A program made the position numbers and the translations under genes. The notes under the pieces were generated by a model that saw nothing but the letters and a program-made list of their open reading frames with translations, made no database searches and was not told the DNA's origin. Positions 1 to 9,157 of a stretch of 64,000 bases of DNA are shown in pieces. Each line of letters opens with the position of its first letter. The first letter of the stretch is position 1. Source of the stretch: Sporolactobacillus spathodeae (GTDB taxonomy: Bacteria > Bacillota > Bacilli > Bacillales > Sporolactobacillaceae); assembly GCF_016908935.1 (NCBI RefSeq), contig NZ_JAFBEV010000012.1, forward strand, positions 1 to 64,000, in the 5' to 3' direction.

Positions 1-1690
1 TGCTCTCACCGCTTTTTTTGATAGTCTTCAGACAAACATAGGTATTTAGTAGCAAATTATAATTTTTTCAAATCTGTCTCACCGCTTTCCTGAAAACTCA
101 CTACTTATAGATGGAGCCTGCACTGCGCAGCTCCAAAAATTTTTTATTTTGCTCTCACCGCTTTTTTTGATAGTCTTCAGACAAACATAGGTATTTAGTA
201 GCAAATTATAATTTTTTCAAATCTGTCTCACCGCTTTCCTGAAAGCTCACTACTTATAGGATGGAGCCTGCATTGCGCAACTCCTAAATTTTTTTATTTT
301 GATCTCACCGTTTTTTGGGGAAGCCTTCAGGTGAGGATAGGTATTTAGTAGCAAACAACAATTTTCAAATCTATCTCACCGAACTTCTGAAAGCCTTCTA
401 CTTATAGAATAGAGCTGTACATGGTGAGGCTCTTAATTTTTTTATTTTGATCTCACCGCTTTTTTTGAAAGGCTTCAGATGGACATAGGTATTTAGTATC
501 ATATTATAATTTTTTCATATCTGTCTCACCGGATTTCTGAAAGCTGTCTACTTATAGGATGGAGCTGATATTGTGCAGCGCTTAAATTTTTTTATTTTGA
601 TCTCACCGCTTTTCTGAAAGCCCTCTACTTATAAAATGGAGCTGAACTTTGTGCGGTCCTTAAATTTTTTTATTTTGATCTCACCACTTTTCTGAAAACC
701 CTCTACTTATAGGATGGAGCCGAAGTTTTGCGGCTCCTAAATTTTTTTATTTTGAACTCACCGGAATTCTGAAAGCTTTCTACTTATAGGATGGAGACGA
801 ACTTTATGCGGCTCCTAAATTTTTTATTTTGATCTCACCGCTTTTCTGAAAGCCCACTACTTATAAGATGTAGTCGAACTTTGTGCGGCTTTAAAAATTT
901 TTTATTTTGATCTCACCGCTTTTCTGAAAACCCTCTACTTATAGGATGGAGACGAACTTTGTGCGGCTCTATATTTTTTATTCTGATCTTACCGCTTTTC
1001 TGAATACCTGCTACTTATAGGATGGAGACGAAGTTTTGCGGCTCCTAAATTTTTTTATTTTGATCTCACCGCTTTTCTGAAAGCCCACTACTTATTAGGA
1101 TGGAACTAGACATTCTACGGCTTTTAAAAATTTTTTATTTTTATCTCACCGTTTTTTGGGGAAGCCTTCAGATGAGGATAGGTATTTAGCAGCAAACAAC
1201 GATTTTTCAAATCTATCTCACCGAATTTCTGAAAGCCTTCTACTTATAGAATAGAGCTGTGCATGGTGAGGCTCTTAAATTTTTTTATTTTGATCTCACC
1301 GCTTTTTTTGAAAGGCTTCAGATGGACATAGGTATTTAGTATCATATTATATTTTTTTAATATCTGCCTCACCGGATTTCTGAAAGCTGTCTACTTATAG
1401 AATGGAGCCGGTTTTGCGCAACTCTTAAATATTTTTATTTTGATCTAACCGTCTGAAAGCTCACTACTTATAGGATGGAGCCAGTTTTGCGCAACTCTTA
1501 AATATTTTTATTTTGATCTAACCGCTTTTCTGAAAGACCGCTACTTATAGAATGGGAGCCTGCATTGTGCAGCTCCTTTTTGATCTCACTTTTTTTGAAA
1601 GCTTTCAGATAGAATTGGGTTTTTAATATCCATTCGAATTGTTTTAAATCTATCTCACCGGGAATCTGAATGCGTACTACTGATAGGGTG
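1..1690. repeat. Tandem array of ~75 bp units with terminator-like hairpins
   Basis: About 23 units, each opening with a TCTCACCG-like motif every 70-79 bp. Two unit types are seen. One carries a core around GGTATTTAGTAGCA. The other carries CTACTTATAGGATGGAGC followed by a short inverted repeat (GGAGC...GCTCC) and a run of T. At the left edge the two types alternate, giving a ~148 bp higher-order repeat; from about 600 to 1130 the hairpin type repeats alone. The array starts before the window and stops about 30 bp before the next gene. I see no credible gene in it. Units differ by point changes and small indels, so the array is not freshly amplified. Function unknown. Confidence 0.9.
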
Positions 1691-1721
1691 ATAGGCATTA
1701 AAACATGCAGAGGTGAACGGA

Positions 1722-2507
1722 TTGAAAGGTGTAGATTGTGCTCGCCGGCTGACACCGGTGTCGGCAAAAAAGTTAAAGGCAGCTGGCTTTGATGGGATCG
1801 GGCGTTACCTTGGACCGCCCGACTCGTGGAAGACTTTAACGAAGGAAGAAGTCTCTGCAGCGACGAGCGCCGGCTTGAGATTGTTCAGCATTTGGGAAAA
1901 AGCACCGACTGACGCCGCATATTTTACACGGACTCAGGCGTCAATCGATGCGCGCGAAGCCGCCTATTGGGCACGACTACTTGGTCAGCCCGTCGGAACG
2001 CCAATTTTTTTCACTGTTGACTATAACGCTTCACCGAAAGAGCTCTCGGTTATCCGCTCGTATTTTTTTCAACTTCACCGATACCTGAGCGCTTACACCA
2101 TCGGCGCATATGGGTCGCTCAGTGTCATCAACGCGCTTCATTTATGGCAAGCTGCTGACTGCTTTTTTCAGACAGCGGCTTGGTCGGCAGGCCAAAAATC
2201 AGCGCATGCCGATATCTATCAATTTAAAAACAATCAGCATGCCGGTGGTTTGATCGTTGATTGGAATGAAATTTATAATGACGCCGTGCTTTGGCCACTT
2301 CCGGTGTGCAAAAATCGCTATCCTGGGCACCTGATTCGAATAAACAGCCACGGGAACACTGTCCGTCTAATCCAGAAAACACTTGGTATCCGCTCGGACG
2401 GTCTCTTTGGACCGGAAACCGAACGTGCCGTCCGAAACTTCCAAAAAATCAAGAAGCTCCAAGTCGATGGCGTCATTGGTCCGCAAACATGGGCGGCACT
2501 CTTTTAA
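1722..2507 (+). CDS. DUF1906 glycoside-hydrolase-like protein with peptidoglycan-binding domain
   Basis: A 261-residue protein. Residues ~1-185 resemble the DUF1906 (Rv2525c-like, GH25-related barrel) family: the opening KGVDCARR, then GRYLGPP and FFTVDYNA. Residues ~202-261 are a peptidoglycan-binding type 1 domain (GNTVRLIQKTLG, DGLFGPETERAVRNFQ, DGVIGPQTWAALF). I choose TTG at 1722 because AGAGGTG at 1709-1715 sits 6 nt upstream; the in-frame GTG at 1713 lies inside that Shine-Dalgarno sequence. The likely role is cell-wall binding or remodelling. No signal peptide is visible, so export would need another route. It lies just upstream of a polysaccharide gene set on the same strand, separated by about 90 bp. 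The family call is from motif recognition; enzymatic activity is not shown. Confidence 0.78.
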   Translation: MKGVDCARRLTPVSAKKLKAAGFDGIGRYLGPPDSWKTLTKEEVSAATSAGLRLFSIWEKAPTDAAYFTRTQASIDAREAAYWARLLGQPVGTPIFFTVDYNASPKELSVIRSYFFQLHRYLSAYTIGAYGSLSVINALHLWQAADCFFQTAAWSAGQKSAHADIYQFKNNQHAGGLIVDWNEIYNDAVLWPLPVCKNRYPGHLIRINSHGNTVRLIQKTLGIRSDGLFGPETERAVRNFQKIKKLQVDGVIGPQTWAALF

Positions 2508-2594
2508 AAAGCGGTCCAAATGTCGCGTATGCCTGCGGCTGCTTGTTGGCATAATGGTAAAAAAATCTACGGCCAGCGGAAAGGCAGAACGCGC

Positions 2595-4004
2595 ATGCAC
2601 CCATTTTTAAAGAAATTGATCGGATTTTCAATTGGACCGGTCGCAGGAGCGGCACTTTCATTTCTCACAATTCCACTGACAACCTTGTTCATCCGCCCGG
2701 AGGAGTACGGAAAAGCCGGGCTTTTTTTGCTGCTTCAATCCTTGATTGGCAGCTTTTTATTTCTTGGGATCGACCAGGCCTATACGCGTGATTACCATGA
2801 AGCACGCGATAAAACAACTTTCTTTCAAAATGCCCTGCTGATTCCGCTCGGTTTTGCGCTTCTGCTTTTCTTGATCACACTTTTGATGCCGCAATGGATT
2901 GCTCAGACGCTTTTCGGCCAGAAAAACCAGCTGCTTGCCGCCGTTCTTTTCGGCTTAATGATAGTTTTCATGGTCTTGGAACGATTTATCCTGCTGTCGC
3001 TACGTATGCAAGAGAAAGCGCTGGAATACTCGCTGTTGAATATTTTCGTCAAATTCACCGTGCTCGTGCTGACTTTGATTTTCGTTCTCTGGGTGCGCCG
3101 CGATTTTCTCGCGGTCGTTTATTCAACCATCCTCGGTCAAATCGCCGGCGATTGTTATCTGCTCATTCGCTACCGACAGCTTTTTAATCTGCGCCATTTT
3201 GCGCTTGATCGGGCGTTGCTTGGCGCCATGCTCCGCTTTGGGCTTCCGATTCTTATTGCCACATCGCTCTCCGGTCTGCTAAACGGCTTTAACCGAATTG
3301 CGCTGCGGCTCTGGAGCGACTTTGCCCAGCTTGGTATCTTCACCGCAACAGTCAAAATCGCGGCTCTGCTAGCGATTATCCAAACCAGTTTCACCACATT
3401 CTGGGTGCCGACCGCCTATCGCTGGTTCTCCGAGGGACGGAAAGCCGCTGATTTCCAGCAAGTCAGCGAAGGTGTTTTGCTTATTTTATCTGTGCTTGCT
3501 TCGTTGATTTTCATTTTCAAAAATTTGATTGTCGCGCTGCTTTCAGCGCGCTATGCCGATACCCGATTGTTGATCGGCTTTCTCTGCTTGCAGCCGCTCA
3601 TCTATACGCTCAGTGAGACGACCGGATTAGGCATTGTTTTCAGCAAACGCAGTACGCTCAGTATTTGGGTTTCCGTCATTGCGCTGATTCCTGGCTTATT
3701 GCTCAATATTCTGCTTGTCCCACGCTGGGGCGCGGTCGGCGCAGCGATCGCCACCGCTGTTTCCTATCTTTTTTTCTTCGCCGCCCGTTCTTATTTTTCC
3801 GCGCGTTGCTGGCAGCGACTGCATCTCGTCAGACATTATGCCGTTATTCTACTGCTTTTTCTCGCCGCCCTTGCGAACCTTTTGCCCGTAAGCGGCTTAA
3901 CTACCCTTAATCTGATTGTTCTCGCTGTACTTCTGGGAATGCAATGGCGCACCATTAAAAATTTAGCTGAATGGTTCCGGCATCAGGAAGGAATCCGATC
4001 ATGA
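2595..4004 (+). CDS. Polysaccharide flippase (Wzx/MATE-like, MOP superfamily)
   Basis: A 469-residue integral membrane protein with about 12-14 hydrophobic segments, matching the oligosaccharide flippase/polysaccharide biosynthesis family in length and layout. The N-terminal segment KLIGFSIGPVAGAALSFLTIP and the following EEYGKAGLF are typical of Wzx-like proteins. It would flip a lipid-linked oligosaccharide across the cytoplasmic membrane. ATG at 2595 is preferred, with GGAAAGG upstream and a protein that begins directly with the first amphipathic/TM region; an earlier in-frame ATG at 2520 would add an atypical Cys/Arg-rich leader. Its stop overlaps the next gene's start (ATGA at 4001-4004), so the two are probably translationally coupled. 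The sugar substrate cannot be told from sequence. Confidence 0.85.
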   Translation: MHPFLKKLIGFSIGPVAGAALSFLTIPLTTLFIRPEEYGKAGLFLLLQSLIGSFLFLGIDQAYTRDYHEARDKTTFFQNALLIPLGFALLLFLITLLMPQWIAQTLFGQKNQLLAAVLFGLMIVFMVLERFILLSLRMQEKALEYSLLNIFVKFTVLVLTLIFVLWVRRDFLAVVYSTILGQIAGDCYLLIRYRQLFNLRHFALDRALLGAMLRFGLPILIATSLSGLLNGFNRIALRLWSDFAQLGIFTATVKIAALLAIIQTSFTTFWVPTAYRWFSEGRKAADFQQVSEGVLLILSVLASLIFIFKNLIVALLSARYADTRLLIGFLCLQPLIYTLSETTGLGIVFSKRSTLSIWVSVIALIPGLLLNILLVPRWGAVGAAIATAVSYLFFFAARSYFSARCWQRLHLVRHYAVILLLFLAALANLLPVSGLTTLNLIVLAVLLGMQWRTIKNLAEWFRHQEGIRS

Positions 4005-5173
4005 AAATCGCCATTATTAGCCCAGAGCTTCTGCCGGTACCGGCGGTGAGCGGTGGCGCGGTTGAAACACTGATCGAATTGCTCATTCAGAATAATGAAA
4101 AGATGAAGCGAACCGATCTCGATGTTTATTCTGTTTTCGAACCGCTTGCAGCACGTCGTGCCCTTTGCCTGCGAAATACACAATTTTACTATACGCGTGT
4201 GCCACACCATCTGAGCCGCATAATTCAGCTCTATAACCGGTTTGCACTGAAGTGCCGTCTCACACCGATTGCCGCTCCGTACCTCCGTCGCGTGCTCAAA
4301 CAGATCCGGTCGCGCCGCTATGATTGGATCATCATTGAGAATCGGCCGCTTTTTCTGCTCGCTGCAAGGCGTATGCTGGGGAAGCGTGCGCGCCTCGCGC
4401 TTCATTTGCACAATGATACCCTATCGCCAGACAATTGGTATGCCCGGCGCGTGCTGTCTTGCTGTGATCGGGTCATCGGTGTCAGTGCGTTCATCGCCGA
4501 TCGCGTTGGCCAGGTGGCAAAATCTGGCGCTGAAGTGCAGAAAACCACCGTCCTTTACAACCGAATTGATACCCTGCTTTTTCAGCCGCATGCACGTAGA
4601 CCCGCTGATGCAGCTGCTCAAACAGGCATTCAGATTCTCTATTACGGTCGGATCGTTCCGCGCAAAGGCGTTCTGGAATTGATTAATGCGTTTGCTCTTG
4701 CCCTTCGCGTGAACCCGAACCTTCATCTTTTATTGATTGGCCAATCGTCAGACAAAGATTACCAGCAAAAGTTGCAATGGGCGCGCAACGCGCTGCCCAG
4801 CGACCGTTGCACGTGGATTGAGTCTGTCAACCATCAACAGATACCGGCCTATCTTGACGCTGCTGATCTCGTTGTTTTACCGTCGCTCGGCCACGAAGCG
4901 TTCGGCTTAACGATTGCCGAATCCATGTGTATGGAAAAGGCTGTTATTGCAACAGCGAGTGGCGGCATACCTGAACTAATCGCCGGCGATTGCGGTTTGC
5001 TCGTTCCAACCGGACCGCTAATGATTAAGCAGCTTTCAGAAGCCATCCTCCTCCTTTCGGAAAATCAAGAACTGCGCAGTCGTCTCAGTCGCAATGCCCG
5101 GCGCAAGATATTAGAACATTTTCAATCCGAAACGTATCTTGAAGACTTAATCGCCATCCTTCAGAAAAATTAA
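4001..5173 (+). CDS. Glycosyltransferase family 4 (GT-B)
   Basis: A 390-residue cytoplasmic GT-B glycosyltransferase. The N-terminal nucleotide-fold start KIAIISPELLPVP is followed by GGAVETLIELL, the acceptor-side loop. The C-terminal half has the donor-binding motifs YYGRIVPRKGVLELI, the E-x7-E region HEAFGLTIAE near residues 297-307, and GGIPELIAGDCGLLVP. These match the retaining GT4 family that transfers sugars from NDP-sugars to lipid-linked or polysaccharide acceptors. ATG at 4001 has AGGAAGGA just upstream and overlaps the flippase stop by 4 nt. With the flippase before it and the GT2 after it, the context indicates surface or exopolysaccharide synthesis. Sugar specificity is unknown. 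Confidence 0.88.
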   Translation: MKIAIISPELLPVPAVSGGAVETLIELLIQNNEKMKRTDLDVYSVFEPLAARRALCLRNTQFYYTRVPHHLSRIIQLYNRFALKCRLTPIAAPYLRRVLKQIRSRRYDWIIIENRPLFLLAARRMLGKRARLALHLHNDTLSPDNWYARRVLSCCDRVIGVSAFIADRVGQVAKSGAEVQKTTVLYNRIDTLLFQPHARRPADAAAQTGIQILYYGRIVPRKGVLELINAFALALRVNPNLHLLLIGQSSDKDYQQKLQWARNALPSDRCTWIESVNHQQIPAYLDAADLVVLPSLGHEAFGLTIAESMCMEKAVIATASGGIPELIAGDCGLLVPTGPLMIKQLSEAILLLSENQELRSRLSRNARRKILEHFQSETYLEDLIAILQKN

Positions 5174-5184
5174 TTTCTGTAAAT

Positions 5185-5212
5185 AAAAATCCTGTGGAAA
5201 TGGGATTTTTTT
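5185..5212 (+). terminator. Intrinsic terminator after the GT4 gene
   Basis: Inverted repeat AAAAATCC...GGATTTTT with a T-rich 3' side, beginning 11 nt after the GT4 stop. The stem is A/T-rich and short, so it may be leaky. Confidence 0.55.
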
Positions 5213-5260
5213 TATTAGACATTTGAGGAAATTCTCATTATCTGCCCCGTTGTAATGATT

Positions 5261-5289
5261 TTGTCATGCCCCCTTCGGTAGGATAGCTA
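5261..5289 (+). promoter_or_regulatory. Candidate SigA-type promoter for the GT2 gene
   Basis: TTGTCA (5261-5266), a 17 bp spacer and TAGCTA (5284-5289), 65 bp upstream of the GT2 start and after the preceding terminator. The -10 box is imperfect. Confidence 0.35.
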
Positions 5290-5353
5290 CAATCAAAAAA
5301 ATAAATCAATCGATTGGTTACGTGCTGACACTTTTAAAGGGGATGAATTCTGT

Positions 5354-6928
5354 ATGAGTCAAAACGGTGCAAGTGAGAAAACCCAGTACTATCTCGTGGA
5401 GAAACAAAATATTCGCTACGTCACGTACGAAGATGTTGTGAAGGACAGTTGGTTCGAAAGTGATTTGATCGCGCCGCGTATTGTCATCCTGTTGCCGGCA
5501 CATAACGAAGAGATGGCTATTTCGAGTTGTCTTGAGGGAATCGCCGACCAGAAGCTGCCTTCAGGAATCCAGTCGGTCGACATTCTACTTGGCCTTGACA
5601 ATTGCACAGACCGGACAGAAGAACGAGCAATCTATACGGCAAATAAGCATAATCTTAACCTGATTATCTACAAAACGGAGAACAATGCCAAGAAAAAAGT
5701 CGGCTGCCTGACGCAACTTTATTCGCTCTTGCACGGAAACAGTCTACGCGTTGCCGGTAAAGACATTAGCCGACGCCAGCAGCGTTATGTCGCTTCTATT
5801 GAAGCGATCATGTCGATTGATGCGGATACGCGTATGGAAAAAGGTTGCATGATTGAGCTCTGGGAAGGGCTGAAATCAGACAGCAATATCGGCGGTGTGA
5901 TGGCAAAATACACGATGCTCTACCCAGTTAGCAAGCGAAAAATACTTGAAGACGACCCACATTATCAGGACAAAATGGAGAGCGGCGCATACGGCGGACC
6001 GATTGCGCGTTGGTGGATTGCCCGCCAGAAAATTGATATGGCATCTTGGACGCTACAACTTTTCACAAAAGGCCGTGGCCGGACATACGTTCTCGGCGGT
6101 CAAACGTCTATGTTCAATCCCGACGCCCTTGAAGCGGTGCGCATCGCGCAAGGCACTGTCTCTTATTTACGTGATGATACACAAGTCGAAGATATGGCGC
6201 TGACCTGGATGATCGAGAAATGTGGCTATAAAGCACTTGTTTCACCAACCGCTCGCTGCTATGTTGATGGAATGCGCAACTACAAATCTTACGTTGCGCA
6301 GCGAGATAAATGGAAAGGCGGGCTAATCGAGTTGCTTGCCAATCGCGATAAAATTCGCACCCAGCATACCGGACAGCTCTGGCGAGAACAAATAAAAATG
6401 GGCCTTGATTTGTTAACACGCGTTTTGTTTGTTGTCATGGTGATTCTCGCTATCTATACAAATCAATATTATTGGTCGTGGGTCTGGGCGATTCCCCCAG
6501 CCGTCGCCTGTATCCTGAATACGGTGCTTGCAATAAAAACATACCGTATTCGTCCGATAGACGTGATCATGTCAGCGCTCCTGATCAGTCCGGAAATCTA
6601 TCTCTGGGTCAATCTGTTGATTTGGATTCGCGCCTGGATGCGCCACTTCAGCGTAAAAGAGTTTGACGGTTGGGGGAATCAATACGCGGCGGAAAAAGGA
6701 TTGACACGCTCAAAGCTTTCATATGTTATCCTTTTTATTCTCGGCTTCTTCGGATCGGTCATCTATCTCGGTTACAAAATGAACGATTATTTCAAGAGTG
6801 ATGCCTTTATCCAATTCATTCATCCATATTTCCAAGCTGGTTTTACCGTATTGTCGATCCTGACCATTTTCCAGACCCTTGCTATGTTGTACCAACTCTG
6901 GCAACTACGTACACCTTATAAAGCCTGA
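5354..6928 (+). CDS. Membrane glycosyltransferase family 2 (polysaccharide synthase-like)
   Basis: A 524-residue processive-type GT2. The catalytic domain opens with PRIVILLPAHNEE, has the nucleotide-binding DCTDRT-like segment (LDNCTDRTEE), a DxD motif in SIDADTRM (~residues 155-160), an acid-rich RDDTQVED segment, and QRDKWKGG (~315) in the place of the Q/RxxRW motif of synthases. Hydrophobic segments follow near residues 352-395, 410-435, 455-475 and 495-512. This layout resembles the poly-N-acetylglucosamine, cellulose or hyaluronan synthase group, which polymerise at the membrane. The N-terminal ~40 residues are soluble and uncharacterised. The start codon at 5354 follows AAAGGGGA. The gene has its own upstream region but fits the polysaccharide set before it. 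The polymer made is unknown. Confidence 0.85.
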   Translation: MSQNGASEKTQYYLVEKQNIRYVTYEDVVKDSWFESDLIAPRIVILLPAHNEEMAISSCLEGIADQKLPSGIQSVDILLGLDNCTDRTEERAIYTANKHNLNLIIYKTENNAKKKVGCLTQLYSLLHGNSLRVAGKDISRRQQRYVASIEAIMSIDADTRMEKGCMIELWEGLKSDSNIGGVMAKYTMLYPVSKRKILEDDPHYQDKMESGAYGGPIARWWIARQKIDMASWTLQLFTKGRGRTYVLGGQTSMFNPDALEAVRIAQGTVSYLRDDTQVEDMALTWMIEKCGYKALVSPTARCYVDGMRNYKSYVAQRDKWKGGLIELLANRDKIRTQHTGQLWREQIKMGLDLLTRVLFVVMVILAIYTNQYYWSWVWAIPPAVACILNTVLAIKTYRIRPIDVIMSALLISPEIYLWVNLLIWIRAWMRHFSVKEFDGWGNQYAAEKGLTRSKLSYVILFILGFFGSVIYLGYKMNDYFKSDAFIQFIHPYFQAGFTVLSILTIFQTLAMLYQLWQLRTPYKA

Positions 6929-6945
6929 GTTGCCATTCAAAAAAA

Positions 6946-7070
6946 TTTTTGGCTCCACGAACAGGTAATAATCTGCCGGGTCTCTCTGGCACGGTATTCC
7001 CGCAGACGTTTCACACATTGCTTTTTTTCATAAAAATCAACATTAAATTGTAACAGAGCCTAAGTCATAC
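6946..7070 (+). repeat. Degenerate copy of the dispersed GC-rich intergenic element
   Basis: Contains decayed versions of the element core: TCTGCCGGGTCTCTCTGGCA, then TTCCCGCAGACG and a T-rich tail. The tail AAAATCAACATTAAA recurs at 23207-23221, next to another decayed copy. The 5' half is missing. Most of the rest of the interval to the next gene is a terminator. Confidence 0.65.
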
Positions 7071-7118
7071 TTGCTAATTAACTTTTGATTACCGAAAAAT
7101 ATCAGTCAACCAAACAGA

Positions 7119-7169
7119 AAAAAGCGCAGGTCCCACCTCTGAATTGTCGGAGATGGCGCCTGCGTTTTT
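7119..7169. terminator. Bidirectional terminator between GT2 and HemL-like gene
   Basis: Stem AAAAGCGCAGG...CCTGCGTTTTT with an inner CCTCTG/CGGAG helix, A-run on the left and T-run on the right. It can serve both convergent genes. Confidence 0.8.
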
Positions 7170-7200
7170 ATTCGTTAGATCTAAAGCCGACTTGATGCAG

Positions 7201-8526
7201 CTATTTATGCTCACGATTTTTTGTTAACAACTGGAAGACTTGCTCGAATGCCTCGAGTGTCCGGCGAATCTCGCGTTCCGTATGCGCAGTAGACAAATAA
7301 AGTCTTCCTCTTTTCGGTGTCAAACGAACACCGTACTGCAACGCGGTTGTGACAAATCGATCATAATATGGCTGATCCAAAGTATTCAGCGCGTCGCGAA
7401 AGTCAGCCGGTGAATCGCAGCGTCCGAAATGAAGGACAATAATTGCGCCAAAGTGCGCAGCATGAAGCGGCTGTTGATATTCCTCCCCCAATTTGTTAAG
7501 TCCCGTAGTGAACATCTGTCCCAGCATATCAAATCGACGATAAACCTGATCGTTCGCCAATTGTTCGATTGTCGCCAATGCAGCTGCTACAGAAATCGGA
7601 TTGCCGTTGAAAGTTCCAGATGGATGCACTCCGCAGTTCATGACTTCTCTTTTTCCAGCAACAAAAGATAAGGGAAATCCGTTTGAAACTGCCTTGGCAA
7701 ATACCGCCAGATCAGGCGTCACGCCGAAATAGCTTTGTGCCCCGCCGAGTGCCAATCGAAAGCCGGTGATCACTTCGTCGAAAATCAGGAGCACCTGATG
7801 ATGGCGGGTCACTTCGCGTAATTTTTGCAGAAAACCATTTTTCGGAACAATCGGTCCCGAATCACACATGAACGGTTCGGTGATCACTGCAGCAATTTCG
7901 TCACCGTGTTTCGTCAGTACCCGTTCGAATAAATCGCCATCATTCCATGGAAGCGTGAGAATTTGATCGGCGGCTGTTGGTAATTGTCCGCTGACTTCGA
8001 GCAACTTATTCGGCTGTTCGCGCCTCCCAAATTGCGCGGCACGCAAAGCATCGGAACTGATTCGTTGCTCATCAGACCAGCCGTGGTATTGTCCTTCGAA
8101 TTTCACAATTTTCCATTTGCCTGTATAGGCGCGGGCAAGACGAAAAGCCAGCATATTGGCTTCTGTTCCTGTATTTTGAAACGCAAGTTTTTCGGCGCAG
8201 GGAATGATTGCAGTTAGCTTTTCTGTTAGGCGCAGCAAGTTCGAGAATGGGGCGGCAAATTGTGTCCCTTTCTCTATCTGCTTGGTAACGGCTGCGTTAA
8301 CTGCTTGTGGTGCATAGCCCAAGATCATTGGACCCATTCCTCCGACATAATCAATATAAGCATTGCCGTCCAAATCGTAGAGATAGGCACCTTCTCCGCG
8401 TTCAAAACTAATCGGATACGGTTGATTTGGATCTTTATGAAAACTGCTTGCGACGCCGTCTACCAAATGGTCACAGAGCTGGTGGTAGTTTTGTTGCGAA
8501 CGTTCTGTATGTGTTATCGGATTCAT
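7201..8526 (-). CDS. Class III aminotransferase, glutamate-1-semialdehyde aminomutase-like
   Basis: A PLP enzyme of about 441 residues. It has the fold-type I layout of the HemL group: FERGEGAYLYDLDGNAYIDY near the N-terminus, FQNTGTEANMLAFRLARAYT, LLIFDEVITGFR (PLP-ring Asp), and the PLP lysine in FAKAVSNGFP near residue 277, then GTFNGNPISVAAA. True HemL makes 5-aminolevulinate precursors, but many paralogs are amine or amino-acid transaminases, and no heme genes are nearby. The start is uncertain: ATG at 8526 has AAAGGA about 10-12 nt upstream, while ATG at 8535 lies only 3 nt from it. The gene stands alone between repeat-rich spacers, so its substrate is not inferable from context. Confidence 0.75.
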   Translation of the reverse strand: MNPITHTERSQQNYHQLCDHLVDGVASSFHKDPNQPYPISFERGEGAYLYDLDGNAYIDYVGGMGPMILGYAPQAVNAAVTKQIEKGTQFAAPFSNLLRLTEKLTAIIPCAEKLAFQNTGTEANMLAFRLARAYTGKWKIVKFEGQYHGWSDEQRISSDALRAAQFGRREQPNKLLEVSGQLPTAADQILTLPWNDGDLFERVLTKHGDEIAAVITEPFMCDSGPIVPKNGFLQKLREVTRHHQVLLIFDEVITGFRLALGGAQSYFGVTPDLAVFAKAVSNGFPLSFVAGKREVMNCGVHPSGTFNGNPISVAAALATIEQLANDQVYRRFDMLGQMFTTGLNKLGEEYQQPLHAAHFGAIIVLHFGRCDSPADFRDALNTLDQPYYDRFVTTALQYGVRLTPKRGRLYLSTAHTEREIRRTLEAFEQVFQLLTKNREHK

Positions 8527-8600
8527 CCTTCTCATCCATCCTTTAGAAAAAATGGTATATGCTCTCCGTCTCCGTGCACGTCTTTGAAAAATTTGGCTTT

Positions 8601-9030
8601 GACCGGTTCTTTTTGTAACCAATGCGCTTCGGCTGCTCGCTTGCCGCGGGCAGGACGGGAGCCTCCTCGAACAGGCAGTTACCTGCGGGGTCTCCCCTGT
8701 CCTGCTCTTCCCGCTGGCGTCTCGCGCCTGCGCTGCTTTTTTTGTGCAAAAGCTCTATATTTTCTTTAATGGTGAGAAAACTTGGGCTTTGACCGGTTCT
8801 TTTTGTAACTATGCGCTTCGGCTGCTCGCTTGCCGCGGGCAGGACGGGAGCCTCCTCGAACAGGCAGTTACCTGCGGGGTCTCCCCTGTCCTGCTCTTCC
8901 CGCTGGCGTCTCGCACCTGCGCTGCTTTTTTTGTGCAAAAGCTCTATATTTTCTTTAATGGTGAGAAAACTTGGGCTTTGACCGGTTCTTTTTGTAACTA
9001 TGCGCTTCGGCTGCTCGCTTGCCGCGGGCG
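8601..9030 (+). repeat. Tandem duplication (2.3 copies) of the dispersed element
   Basis: Near-identical units begin at 8601, 8791 and 8980 with GACCGGTTCTTTTTGTAAC; the period is 190 then 189 bp and the third copy stops after ~50 bp. Each full unit has an internal hairpin (GCAGGACGGGAG pairing with CTCCCCTGTCCTGC) and ends with GCTGCTTTTTTTGTGCAAAA. The few differences (CCAATGC versus CTATGC, GCGCCTGC versus GCACCTGC) indicate recent amplification. The rest of 8527-9116 is AT-rich spacer resembling the tails of other copies. Overlapping ORFs here are by-products of the repeat. Confidence 0.9.
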
Positions 9031-9116
9031 CCGCCAAGTCCTTTGGACGACGGCTAAATCTTAGTTTTTCTGATACTTAATTCTTCTGAAAGCTTCTATT
9101 TTCTGAAGTGTATAAA

Positions 9117-9144
9117 AAAGAACCGGAACGCAAGCCGGCTCTTT
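9117..9144 (-). terminator. Terminator of the amino-acid ABC operon
   Basis: Stem AAAGAGCCGG/CCGGTTCTTT read on the minus strand, followed by TTTTTTATAC, 14 nt after the ATPase stop. Confidence 0.85.
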
Positions 9145-9157
9145 CCATCAACATAAA

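Noticed and set aside
8543-9064. Reading frames of 106-164 codons across the tandem element
   Set aside because: They are internal repeats of the element on both strands and contain no recognisable protein domain.
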